NCBI GenBank assembly: GCA_964511065.1
Contig: CAZEEG010000001.1
Location: 62,001-126,000, forward strand
Reading direction: 5' to 3'
Length of the DNA stretch: 64,000 nt
Source: CALBRZ01 sp964511065
GTDB taxonomy: Bacteria > Planctomycetota > Planctomycetia > Pirellulales > S012-138
The position numbers and the translations under genes are program-made. How positions within the stretch are numbered: the stretch's first letter is position 1; each line of letters starts with the position of its first letter. The notes beneath the pieces are model-generated. The model was not told the DNA's origin. It ran no database searches and saw nothing but the letters and a program-made list of their open reading frames with translations. Positions 1-9,200 of the stretch are shown piece after piece.

Positions 1-1
1 A

Positions 2-376
2 GGGCACGCCAACAACCTGCGGTACCTCAAATGGACCCAGGATGCAGCCTTGGCCCATTCCGCCGCGCAGGGGTGGCCGCCCGAGGCATACATCGCATTA
101 GGAGCCGGGTTTGTCGTGCGGGCACATCGGGTGGAGTATCTGCGATCCGCACTGCTCGACGAAGCATTGATCATCCGGACCTGGGTCAGTCGCTTCCGCC
201 GCGTGACCTCGCTGCGCCGGTACGATATCGTCCGCGCGGACGACGGCGTATTGCTGGCCAGGGCAGCGACCGATTGGGCTTTTATCAACCTGACAACGCG
301 GATGCCTTGCCGCGTGCCGCCCGAGGTGTCGCAAGCGTTTGAGATCGTGGAAGACCCCGCAAACTTCGCGGTGTGA
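2..376 (+). CDS. Acyl-CoA thioesterase-like hotdog protein, 5' end cut by window
   Basis: The reading frame is open from the window edge and ends at a TGA at 374-376, so the N-terminus is missing. The first visible residues, GHANNLRYLKWTQDAA, match the conserved start of the 4HBT/hotdog thioesterase fold (D-x-x-GHxNN-x-x-YL-x-W). The catalytic Asp normally lies just before the GH and would be outside the window. The rest (RVEYLRSAL, W-x-x-x-x-R, then LARAATDWAFINL) follows the usual strand order of small acyl-CoA thioester hydrolases. Such enzymes release free acids from acyl-CoA in the cytoplasm; the substrate cannot be read from sequence. A TTG at 50 could be misread as a start but would cut the hotdog core. 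Confidence 0.8.
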   Translation, partial: GHANNLRYLKWTQDAALAHSAAQGWPPEAYIALGAGFVVRAHRVEYLRSALLDEALIIRTWVSRFRRVTSLRRYDIVRADDGVLLARAATDWAFINLTTRMPCRVPPEVSQAFEIVEDPANFAV

Positions 377-400
377 GATCGCTGCCCACGGTTGCCATTG

Positions 401-1015
401 CTACCGTTCCGGCGGTGAAGAAGCAGGCCCCGCAGGCCAGACGCGGAGCACCATTTCCGCCACTTCGCTCAATTGCTCGCGGGTGGCGCCGCCGGCCGCT
501 TGAACCGACATCCCCCAGAGCACCGTGGCGACGTATCGGGCAAGCCGGTCCGCTTGAATATCCTGCGGCAGGTCGCCTTCGGCCTGGGCACGCTCGAATC
601 GCTGGCGAATCAGGTACTCGGCACCGTGTCGCCGCTTCGTCAACTCTTGCCGGACCGGTTCCGCCAGCGGGCCAGATACCAGCGCGCCCTGCACCAACAG
701 GCAGCCATCGGGATGGCGGGGATTCATCACCATGTTGATGGCACCCTGGAATAACCGGGCGACGGCCTCGCGGGCCGTGGGAGCTTCGAGCGCCTTGGGA
801 AGATACGAAGCCGGCCGGGCCAAGTAGCGCTCCACCGCCAGGCGAAACAGGGATTCCTTATTGCCAAATGCGGAGTAAAGGCTGGGCACGTTGATACCCA
901 TCGCCTTGGTCAGCGCGGCCAGGGAAGTTCCCTCGTAGCCGTGCTTCCAGAACAGCAGCAACGCCGTTTCCAGCGCCTGCTCTGTATCAAATTCCCTGGG
1001 GCGCCCCCTGGCCAT
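401..1015 (-). CDS. TetR/AcrR-family transcriptional regulator
   Basis: This 204-aa protein has a classic TetR N-terminal helix-turn-helix at residues 8-55, including GYEGTSLAALTKAMGIN and the recognition-helix region PSLYSAFGNKESLF. The ligand-binding half carries the HPDGCLLVQGAL segment seen in many TetR regulators of reactive-electrophile or redox responses. The ATG at 1015 is preceded by GAGGT at a good distance. The gene is divergent from the DoxX-like gene at 1130 and shares with it a 114-bp promoter region containing a repeated AT-rich motif. The simplest reading is repression of that membrane protein and of itself. The ligand is unknown. Confidence 0.9.
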   Translation of the reverse strand: MARGRPREFDTEQALETALLLFWKHGYEGTSLAALTKAMGINVPSLYSAFGNKESLFRLAVERYLARPASYLPKALEAPTAREAVARLFQGAINMVMNPRHPDGCLLVQGALVSGPLAEPVRQELTKRRHGAEYLIRQRFERAQAEGDLPQDIQADRLARYVATVLWGMSVQAAGGATREQLSEVAEMVLRVWPAGPASSPPER

Positions 1016-1030
1016 TGGACTACCTCGAAT

Positions 1031-1100
1031 TTTTTAGCGATTGATACATTATAAGCCTTGACCGGCAGCGGCAAGGGAAGTAATTTTGTAGCGTTCAATA
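1031..1100. promoter_or_regulatory. Divergent promoter region with candidate TetR operators
   Basis: For the plus strand, TTGACC (1058-1063), a 17-bp spacer and TAATTT (1081-1086) form a good sigma70-type promoter for the gene at 1130. On the minus strand a perfect TATAAT (1053-1048) lies 33 bp from the tetR start, with only a weak -35. Two direct copies of a 16-bp motif flank these promoters: TTTTTAGCGATTGATA at 1031-1046 and TTTGTAGCGTTCAATA at 1085-1100, matching at 12 of 16 positions. Each covers a promoter edge, as expected for operators of the adjacent regulator. The operator role is inference. Confidence 0.5.
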
Positions 1101-1129
1101 AATAATTCGACGCCAGGCGGGGGTGGGCG

Positions 1130-1558
1130 ATGTACCATCAAGCTGCGACGACACCCGAGGCGGCCTCAACCGGCCGTGCAAGTGGCGTCCGATCTTGGAC
1201 GGGATGGCTGCTCAGCCTGCTGGCGATCCTGTTCCTGGCGGCCGATGCGGTAGCTAAGATCGTGCTGATTCAGCCGGTGGTGGATTCAAGCCGCGAGATC
1301 GGGTTGCCCGTCCATCTCAACCTGGAGATCGGCCTGACCCTGTTGGTCTGCACGGCGGTATACGCGATCCCCCGGACGGCGATGTTGGGGGCTGTCCTGC
1401 TGACGGGTTACCTGGGCGGCGCGGTCGCGATGCACGTGCGGCTTGAAGGTCCGGTTTTCTCCGTAGTCTTTCCCGTGCTGATCGGCGCGTTGGTCTGGGG
1501 CGGCCTTGTGCTCCGCGATCGCCGGCTGTTGCCGCTGATGTTTTGGCGAACCGGTTAG
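1130..1558 (+). CDS. DoxX-like small integral membrane protein
   Basis: The 142-aa product has four hydrophobic helices (about residues 24-44, 65-82, 85-102 and 108-127) after a polar N-terminus of roughly 20 residues. The pattern, with a conserved EIGLP-like turn after helix 1, an early Glu in helix 2 and a His-Val-R-x-E-G-P segment before the last helix, fits the DoxX-like (DoxX_2) family. These are inner-membrane proteins of poorly known function, sometimes linked to quinone or thiol redox chemistry. It faces a TetR gene across a promoter region with repeated motifs, so it is probably inducible by that regulator's ligand. Confidence 0.75.
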   Translation: MYHQAATTPEAASTGRASGVRSWTGWLLSLLAILFLAADAVAKIVLIQPVVDSSREIGLPVHLNLEIGLTLLVCTAVYAIPRTAMLGAVLLTGYLGGAVAMHVRLEGPVFSVVFPVLIGALVWGGLVLRDRRLLPLMFWRTG

Positions 1559-1712
1559 CGCGTGCCGGGAGGCGATACCGGGCGAGGGGCGATCGTCCCT
1601 GCAACTGCTGTCAGTTTCCTTTCTGCGACGGACCTGCTGAGAGCCAGGCTTTGCAGGCCGAGCCATCTTCATTTCGAAATCGACTTTTCAACGACCTGCA
1701 AGGGAGCCCATC

Positions 1713-2132
1713 ATGCTGGTGCATGCGTATCTCAACTTCGACGGCCGCACCGAAGAAGCCCTGGAGTTCTACCGCCAGGCACTGGGGGCCGAGGTGCAAA
1801 TGATGCTGCGGATGGGCGAAGGCCCCGCCGAGTACGAAGTGCCGCCCGAGCAGAAGAACCAGATCATGCATGCGTCGTTCCGAGTGGGCGAGACGCAGAT
1901 CATGGCTTCAGACTGCCACGGCCAAGGCGCCCCCAAGTTTGAAGGGTTCTCGCTGTCGATCACGGCCGATGACGGCGACCAGGCCGTCAGGCTGTTCAAC
2001 GCCTTGAGCGAAGGCGGCCATGTGGAACAACCGCTGATCGAGACTTTCTTCGCAAGCCACTTCGGCGTAGTGACAGACCGCTTTGGCGTGTCGTGGATGG
2101 TGGTGGTCATGCTGCCGCAGCAGGCCAGTTGA
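1713..2132 (+). CDS. PhnB-like VOC-family protein
   Basis: This 139-aa cytoplasmic protein starts YLNFDGRTEEALEFYRQALG, the signature opening of PhnB/3-demethylubiquinone-methyltransferase-like members of the vicinal oxygen chelate superfamily. It also has the typical ASDCHGQ segment and the ending FGVVTDRFGVSWMV. Two beta-alpha-beta-beta-beta modules make one domain, and the family usually dimerises. Members include glyoxalase-like and resistance proteins, but most PhnB-like ones have no known substrate, and metal ligands are not obvious here. AAGGGAG lies just before the ATG. It stands alone between the DoxX-like gene and the beta-propeller gene. Confidence 0.85.
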   Translation: MLVHAYLNFDGRTEEALEFYRQALGAEVQMMLRMGEGPAEYEVPPEQKNQIMHASFRVGETQIMASDCHGQGAPKFEGFSLSITADDGDQAVRLFNALSEGGHVEQPLIETFFASHFGVVTDRFGVSWMVVVMLPQQAS

Positions 2133-2325
2133 CGCTTGCGCCGGTCTGGGTGAACGGCCTGCTGGGGGGTGGTCTGTTGGGTAAGGCCTGCTCCCCGAGG
2201 GTGCGTTGCCGCGATTCTGGCGGAAATTCACGCGGCTCAGCGCGTTGAGCCCGGGGGGCCCCGGTTAACGGCGACTTGTGGAAAATCGGTGTTTCACGTT
2301 CCCATTTGAGCAACAAAGGTGGTTC

Positions 2326-3504
2326 ATGAGCGAGGTTCGCGTATTGGTTGGCACCCGCAAAGGTGCCTTCATTCTCACCTCGGACGATAAGCGGCAAAAC
2401 TGGCAAGTGGAAGGGCCGCTCTTTGCTGGCTGGGAGGTCTACCATCTCAAGGGCTCCCCGGCCGATCCCAATCGGATCTATGCTTCGCAGTCCAGTAGTT
2501 GGTTCGGGCAGATCATTCAACGGTCGGACGATGGCGGAAAGACCTGGACCACGCCCGGCGGCGAGAAGATGCCCGATCCGTATGGTCCGCCAAGTGGGAT
2601 CAGCAACCGGTTCGTGTACGATACTTCCGAGGAAACCGGTAAGCCACTGACCACGCACCAGTGGTACGACGGCACGCAACATCCTTGGGAGTTCAAGCGG
2701 GTTTGGCACCTGGAGCCTTCATACACCGATCCCGATACAGTGTATGCGGGCGTGGAAGATGCCGCGCTGTTCCGCACAACCGACGGCGGCCGAAGCTGGC
2801 ACGAGTTGGCTGGCCTGCGCGGTCACGAATCCGGCGAGAAGTGGATGCCGGGGGCCGGCGGCATGTGCCTGCATACCATCGTGCTCGATCCGTCCGATCC
2901 GCAGCGAATCTACGTGGCGATTTCATCGGCTGGCGCCTTCCGCTCCGACGATGGCGGCCAGACCTGGCGGCCGATCAACCGCGGCCTCCGTTCCGAGTTC
3001 CTGCCTGAGCAAACCGCCGAGGTCGGCCACTGCGTGCATCGCATCGACATGCACCCCTCGCAGCCCAATGTATTGTTCATGCAGAAGCATTGGGACATCA
3101 TGCGCAGCGACGACGGCGGCGATAACTGGTTCGAGGTCAGCGGCAATCTGCCCACCGACTTTGGCTTCCCGATCCAGGTCCACGCGCACGAACCGGAAAC
3201 CATCTACGTGGTTCCCATCAAGAGCGACTCCGAGCATTTCCCGCCCGACGGCAAGTTGCGCGTGTACCGTAGCCGCAGCGGCGGCAACGACTGGGAACCG
3301 CTCACCAACGGCCTGCCACAGAGCGATTGCTACGTGAACGTGCTGCGCGACGCCATGGCCGTCGATCAACTTCCTTCCTGCGGCGTGTATTTCGGCACCA
3401 CGGGAGGGCAAGTGTATTGCTCGCCCGACTCGGGCGATCACTGGCAAGTCATTGTCCGCGATCTGCCGCCGGTGGTCAGTGTGGAGGTGCAGACGCTGTC
3501 ATGA
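2326..3504 (+). CDS. BNR/WD40-like beta-propeller protein (sialidase superfamily)
   Basis: The product is 392 aa from the ATG at 2326, which has AAAGGTGG 4-11 bases upstream; a GTG at 2278 would add 16 residues that look non-coding. At least four Asp-box (BNR) repeats are visible: SDDGGKTW, TDGGRSW, SDDGGQTW and SDDGGDNW, plus a weaker SPDSGDHW at the end. This spacing gives a six- or seven-bladed propeller like sialidases and Vps10-type sensors. I see no clear arginine triad or other sialidase active site and no signal peptide, so it is probably a cytoplasmic binding or scaffold propeller. Its stop overlaps the start of a MoaD/ThiS-like gene (ATGA), which implies coupled expression and a shared role. 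Confidence 0.85.
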   Translation: MSEVRVLVGTRKGAFILTSDDKRQNWQVEGPLFAGWEVYHLKGSPADPNRIYASQSSSWFGQIIQRSDDGGKTWTTPGGEKMPDPYGPPSGISNRFVYDTSEETGKPLTTHQWYDGTQHPWEFKRVWHLEPSYTDPDTVYAGVEDAALFRTTDGGRSWHELAGLRGHESGEKWMPGAGGMCLHTIVLDPSDPQRIYVAISSAGAFRSDDGGQTWRPINRGLRSEFLPEQTAEVGHCVHRIDMHPSQPNVLFMQKHWDIMRSDDGGDNWFEVSGNLPTDFGFPIQVHAHEPETIYVVPIKSDSEHFPPDGKLRVYRSRSGGNDWEPLTNGLPQSDCYVNVLRDAMAVDQLPSCGVYFGTTGGQVYCSPDSGDHWQVIVRDLPPVVSVEVQTLS

Positions 3505-3815
3505 GTGAATGCTCGAAGCAGGTTCGGGTGGTGCTGCCCTTCCACCTTCGCACGCTGGCCAAGGTGGAGGGCGAAGTGCAATTGCAGGTGGCCGAACCGG
3601 TCACCACGCAGACGGTGCTCAATGCGCTGGAAGACGCGTTTCCCATGCTTTGCGGCACCATCCGCGATCACGCCACCGGGCAGCGCCGCCCGTTCCTGCG
3701 GTTTTTTGCCTGCGAGACGGACCTTAGCCACGACCCGTTGGACAAGCCGCTGCCCGAGGCTGTGGTGGCCGGCCGCGAACCCTTTATGGTCGTAGGCGCC
3801 GTGGCGGGCGGGTGA
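3501..3815 (+). CDS. MoaD/ThiS-like ubiquitin-fold protein ending in Gly-Gly
   Basis: The 104-aa product starts at an ATG that overlaps the propeller stop codon by 4 bases. It has the small beta-grasp pattern (VRVVLPFHLRTLAKV, then VTTQTVLNALEDAFP, then a late strand before VVGAVAGG). It ends exactly in Gly-Gly, the tail that MoaD, ThiS and ubiquitin-like sulfur carriers need for adenylation and thiocarboxylation or conjugation. No molybdopterin or thiamin synthesis gene, E1-like enzyme or cysteine desulfurase lies nearby, so a classic cofactor role is not supported. The strict overlap points to a function with the beta-propeller, either as a sulfur carrier or as a protein modifier. That part is inference. 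Confidence 0.75.
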   Translation: MSECSKQVRVVLPFHLRTLAKVEGEVQLQVAEPVTTQTVLNALEDAFPMLCGTIRDHATGQRRPFLRFFACETDLSHDPLDKPLPEAVVAGREPFMVVGAVAGG

Positions 3816-3860
3816 AGTCCGGGGACTGACGCAGTGCGGTCGCTTGGCGGGATCGCACGC

Positions 3861-5786
3861 TCACTGGTTCTGGGGCCGGGTTTCCAGAAATCGGCTTGCC
3901 GCCCGCTGGACATAGCCATCGGCATGTTCCGCCGTGGCAGCCTGGACCTTGTCGGCCACGGGAGTGGCAACTTCGTCCAGCACTTGCAGCACATTGAGGG
4001 CGTGTAGTACCACGCGAGGGTTGTCGTGCCCTAGGGCGGACGTCAGCACCGGCAAAGCCAGTTTGGGTTGCCCCAGCCGCGCCACGGCCTCCGCGGCGGC
4101 CACGCGCACGCTGGGCGACTTATCGAGTAGCCGCAGTTTGAGGAGCGGTAAGGCTTCTTGGGCATCGGCGTTGCGAACGGCACATCCAACGGCGCCCCAA
4201 TATCGCAGGCCGGCATCGTCGGCCTTGAGCAGTGCGGCGAGCTTGGGCACGTCGGCGGCCTCGCGACCGGCGGCCCGTTCCGCCGCCGCCATCAGTTGCT
4301 CCAGCGGATACTGCTGGTTGTCGCGTGCCATTTCGTAGATGGTGCTTTCGCCGGCCCTGGCCATCATCTCAGCCTCTGGCAGAAAGCCGGTGTCGCGAAC
4401 GGCCAGCAGATGCCTACGGTTCTCTGCTCGAAGTTTCTGCAGGATGTCCTGGTAGTTTGGATCGTTGGCCAGGTTGTTGACTTCCCAGGGATCAGCCTGC
4501 GTGTCGTACAGTTCCTCGGCTGGCTTGGTACGCCAGAAGATGCTTTGAGCGTCGTTGGTCTTGCCGCTGAGGAAGGCCGCTTCCCATGAGCGCGTGGCCG
4601 GCATCCGCCACAGGTATTCCAGGTGCTGCCCATAAATGCGGTGCGGCATGTAGTTGCGGATGTACTTGAATTGCTTGTCGCGCACGGCCCGCATCATGTC
4701 GTAGCGCTCGTCCATCCGGCCTCGAAAACAGTAAACGTAATCGCGCGGCGTCGTTTGCTGTTCGCCCAGGAAGGCCCGCCCTTGCATGTAATCGGGGATG
4801 GGCACGCCGCACAGGCTCAGCACCGTTGGCGCCAGGTCCACACAACTCACCAGGCGATCGGTTTCGCTGCCAGGTTCGCCCGGCGCCAGATGCTGGTATT
4901 TCTTGGGGAAATGGATCACCAGCGGGATATGCACGCCGGTATCGTACAAGAAGCGTTTGCTCCGGGTGAGAATTCCGCCGTGGTCGGAGTAGTAGAAGAC
5001 GATGGTGTCATCGGCCAGTCCGTCTTTTTCCAGTTCGCTGAGGATGCGGCCCACCTGGGCATCCATGCGCGAGATGATCTCGTAGTACTCGACCCAGTTG
5101 CTGCGAATCTCGGGAGTCTCCGGGTGATACGGAGGCAACGGCAACTTGGACTCCAGCAGTCGCTGCTCGACGTTGCTCTTGTGTAACGAGCTTTCGTGTG
5201 AAATTTGAATGTTGAAGACCGAGAAGAACGGCTGACCCGGCTTGCGATTGCGGTAATGCCCGTTGCGGATTTCGTTCCACGATTCCTCAACCACGGGCGT
5301 CAGGTTGTAGTCGGTCTTGCTGTTGTTGCTGCAATAGTAGCCGGCTTTGCGGAGATGCTCGGGAAACAGCCGGATCAACTCGGGAATCCGGTTGGTGCTC
5401 CGCATATGCTGTGTACCCAGGCTCGATGCATAGCAACCGGTGATGATCGTGCTGCGGTTGGGGGCACACACGGGAGCGGCCGCAAAGGCATTGCGGTACA
5501 ACACGCCGCGGCGCGCCAGGCCGTCGATGTTGGGCGTGTTGGCGAACTCGTCGCCGTAGCAGCCCAGGAATGGCCCGTTGTCTTCGCTGACAATCCACAG
5601 GATGTTGGGCCGGTCGGCCATGCGGTCTGCTTCGGCCGCTCCGATCAGGCTGGGAGCAAGCGCCATCGCCCAGGCAAGTGCCAAGACCATGCTGGCAACC
5701 GCGTGTTGCCGTAGCCGACTGCCCTTGAGCGCCCGCTGGCAAACGGCGGGTAATGTCGAAGGGCCATGTACGCTTGACTTGAACAT
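3861..5786 (-). CDS. Secreted sulfatase with C-terminal HEAT repeats
   Basis: The start chosen is the ATG at 5786, which has AAAGGTGG 8 bases upstream; a GTG three codons earlier is also possible. The 641-aa product begins with a long signal sequence (hydrophobic stretch near residues 34-50, then GAAEA). The family A sulfatase domain follows: RPNILWIVSEDNG with metal-binding Asp/Asn, CAPNRST at about residue 107 (the C-x-P-x-R formylglycine site), and SDHGG further on. The YDTQADPWEVNNLAND segment is typical of planctomycete sulfatases. Residues about 535-625 form Ala/Leu-rich HEAT-type helical repeats. The substrate is probably a sulfated polysaccharide or glycan. The formylglycine-generating enzyme is not in this window. 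Confidence 0.92.
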   Translation of the reverse strand: MFKSSVHGPSTLPAVCQRALKGSRLRQHAVASMVLALAWAMALAPSLIGAAEADRMADRPNILWIVSEDNGPFLGCYGDEFANTPNIDGLARRGVLYRNAFAAAPVCAPNRSTIITGCYASSLGTQHMRSTNRIPELIRLFPEHLRKAGYYCSNNSKTDYNLTPVVEESWNEIRNGHYRNRKPGQPFFSVFNIQISHESSLHKSNVEQRLLESKLPLPPYHPETPEIRSNWVEYYEIISRMDAQVGRILSELEKDGLADDTIVFYYSDHGGILTRSKRFLYDTGVHIPLVIHFPKKYQHLAPGEPGSETDRLVSCVDLAPTVLSLCGVPIPDYMQGRAFLGEQQTTPRDYVYCFRGRMDERYDMMRAVRDKQFKYIRNYMPHRIYGQHLEYLWRMPATRSWEAAFLSGKTNDAQSIFWRTKPAEELYDTQADPWEVNNLANDPNYQDILQKLRAENRRHLLAVRDTGFLPEAEMMARAGESTIYEMARDNQQYPLEQLMAAAERAAGREAADVPKLAALLKADDAGLRYWGAVGCAVRNADAQEALPLLKLRLLDKSPSVRVAAAEAVARLGQPKLALPVLTSALGHDNPRVVLHALNVLQVLDEVATPVADKVQAATAEHADGYVQRAASRFLETRPQNQ

Positions 5787-6213
5787 CCAACCCACCTTTC
5801 TGGTTCGAGCCCATTGTCCCTGGGGTGCAGGACCGGCCAGTTTCAGCGCTTTTCCCGGTTAGCGCGATGGCGCCGGCAGTGCCGATTATAGCCGCTGCAT
5901 CCCCCCAATTGGTCCCGCCCGCTCAAGTTTGCTGAACCGGCACGGCCTTTCTAACCGATCGCAGATACATGCGGCCGTTGGCCGTGGCGGCGGTAAATGC
6001 GCGCGGGCTTTCCGTCTTGGATGCTAGCCGCGCACGCTACGACCTACGGTTGCCATGTGCAGTGACGCTAGCGTTCACGCCGCGTGCTCCCTCGCAAATG
6101 CCATGGGCCAAGCGGCAGCATGCGCCACGCACGGCCGGGATCCCTGCCCTGGTTGCCTGCCTGTGAGAGCGTTCACGCGTTGGTCTTTCTTGGTTTCCCC
6201 CCGTTGATGCGGC
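5787..6213. other. Intergenic region between sulfatase and fliD
   Basis: I find no convincing gene in this 427-bp stretch. On the minus strand a perfect TATAAT (5890-5885) lies about 100 bases before the sulfatase start, but the -35 position is poor (ACCAAT). I could not find a sigma28 or sigma54 flagellar promoter in front of fliD, and fliD has no clear ribosome binding site. Confidence 0.4.
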
Positions 6214-9200
6214 ATGGGACGAATCACTTCCAACATTGGCCTGATCACCGGCCTGCCGATCACCGAAACCGTGGACCAACTGATGAAGGTCCAGGCTCGG
6301 CCGCGCGATCTGTTGGTCTCGCGCAACGAGAGGAACAGTCTCCAGCTTGACGCACTGACCAACCTCACTGGCCTGACGCTGTCGCTGCAGGTCATGGCCA
6401 AGAACCTGGGTAAGCTCGAGAATTTCAGCGAAACCAAGGCGACCAGCAGTACACCTGCCGCGATCTCGGCCACGGTCACCGGCAAGCCGGCGGTTGGCAG
6501 CTACACCTTCACACCCATTCAACAGGCCCAGGCGCACCAACTCATCAGTTCGGGGCTCCCCAGCGATACCGAACCCCTTGGACAGGGCACGTTCACCTTC
6601 CGCTTCGGCGGCGAAGTCGACGAAGGGCTCAGTTTAGACCTCATCAATGGCGGCGCCGGATTCCAGCGGGGGAAAATCCGCATCACTGATCGCAGCGGCG
6701 CCAGCGCGGAAATCGACCTCCGCTATGCGCGAACCATCGACGACGTCCTCGATGCCATCAACGGCAACAGCGAGGTCAACGTGACGGCCGCCGCCGTGGG
6801 CGACCGCCTCCAGCTTACCGACCACACCGGGCAGACGGTTTCGAACCTGAAGGTGCAGGAGGTCGGCGCGTCGCAGACGGCCGCTTCCCTCGGCCTGGCC
6901 GGAATCAATGCGGCCTCCGAGACGGCACTCGGTGAGGATATCGTCTCCCTGTACGACGGTCTGCGGCTCGATCTCTTGAACGACCGCACCGGCGTGGGCA
7001 TCGACAAGGCATTGCCCGATCTGACGATTCATTTTCGTGACGGCACCAGTACCACCATCGACCTGCGGCCGCTCGATGGATCCACGCAGTACGCGGCGGG
7101 GCAGACGGATGCCGCGGCGGGCCTCGATGCTGCCGTTCGATTCACGGCCCGAAATGCCGGCTCGGCATTGGCCGGTGTGAACGTGATCTTCGAGAACAAT
7201 CCTGGAATTACGGCAGGCGGGGAAACCGTCGCATACGACGAACATTCGAAAACGCTTACGTTTCAGATCGAAGAAGGCGTCACCACTGCAAACGATATCG
7301 TGGCGGCCTTGAATAACGATCCCACGGCCAGCAGCTTTTTCACGGCTTCGCTGGTCGCCGGCGGCAGCGGTCATGGAATCGTGAATTCGGCCGACACCGC
7401 CACTACCGCATTGCCCACGGAGAGCCCCCAGCACCTGACGCTGGGCAGCGTGCTGGAAACACTCAATCGGGCCATCCCCAGCAAACTGAAAGCCGAGCTT
7501 GCTGGCGACCGGATCGTGCTGACCGACTTGAGCACCGACAACGGCGGAACGTTCGAAGTCACGGCTCCTTTCGGCTCCCCGGCGCTGGAAGCCCTGGGGC
7601 TGAACACAGCAGCCAGCGGCGGCACGCTGTCGGGCCGCCGGCTGCTCTCCGGTTTGAAAACCTCGCTGGTCAGCCGCCTCAATGGTGGGGCCGGGGGCGA
7701 CCTGGGATTGCTAAACATCACCGATCGGGCAGGGAACTCGGCGCAAGTGGATTTGAGCGGGGCGGAAACGCTGGACGATATCCTGGCCGCTGTCAACGGT
7801 GCCGGCATCGGCGTGGTGGCCGCCATCAACGACGCCCGCAATGGCATCCAGCTTCGCGACGTGTCCGGCGGTTCCGCCAGCCATTTCATCGTGGCCAGCG
7901 GCGATGCCAAGAACACAGCCGAAACGCTGGGACTGGTCCACAACGCGACGGCTACCACCGTGAACGGCGGCAACCTTCACAAACAGGTGGTCAGTGCGAA
8001 CACCGCGCTGGCGGAACTGAACGGCGGCGCTGGCGTGCCCAAGGGTTCCATCCGGATCACGGGAACTAACGGAGCTTCGTTCCAGATCGACCTGGGCGGC
8101 GACTCGATCAAGACCGTCGGCGACGTCATCGGAGAAATCAATCGCATTGCCGTCGGCGTGAAAGCCCGCATCAACGACACCGGCGATGGCATCCTGCTGT
8201 ACGATACCGCGGGCGGGGCGGGCAATCTCACCGTGACCGAGAACGGCGGAGCCACGGCTGCCGCGCTGCGGCTCCTGGGGCAAGGGCAGCAGGTCGAAAT
8301 CGACGGGCAAACCCGATCTGTAATCGACGGCTCGACCACCTTCAAGATTCAGCTCGATACCGACGATACGCTGGACGACTTGATCGCCGCCATCAACGAA
8401 TTGGGGGTGGGCGTCACCGCTGCCAAGTTCAACGATGGTTCCGGTATCCAGCCCTACCGGCTCTCGCTCACCAGCAACCGCACCGGCCTGGCTTCGCGGC
8501 TATCGGTCGATACGTCGGACTTCAACTTTTCGATGGCGACGGCGGCCCATGCTCGCGACGCGCTGCTGCTGGTGGGCAGCCCCGATGGCGGAGGCGCCGG
8601 TATTGTCGCGGCCAGCAGCAACGGCAGCTTCAGCGGCGTGGTTCCTGGCGTCACGCTCAACGTGCTTCAGGCCCAAACCGCTCCCGTGACGATTACCGTC
8701 GATAGCGTCACCACCAAGCTCGTGGCCGGCGTGCAGGCCTTTGTCGACGACTACAACAGCCTTCGCGAAGGGATCGACAAACTCACCGCGTTCAATGCGG
8801 AGACAGGCCAGGGATCGATCCTCAGCGGCGAGGCCAGCGTGCTGCGGCTCGAATCCGATCTAGGCCGATTGCTGAGCGGGCGGTTCTTCGGAACCGGCTC
8901 CATCCAGGCCCTGGGCACGGTCGGTGTGACATTCAACGACGACGGCACCCTATCGTTCGACTCCGAAAAGTTGAAGGCCAAGTTCGCCGAAGACCCTCAG
9001 GGCGTCCAAGAGTTCTTCACCACCAAGGACAACGGCTTTGCAGCCAGGTTGGATAACCTGCTCGAACAGTTGGTGGGTCAGGATCACTCGCTGCTGGTAA
9101 GCCGCTTGGATACGCTTAACCGCCGCATCGAACTGAACCAGCAGCGGATCGACGCCTGGAACGTGCGGCTGGAGAAGTATCGAGAGCAAACGACGATGAA

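Noticed and set aside
6634..7434. 266-aa open frame opposite fliD
   Set aside because: FliD modules on the other strand explain the region.
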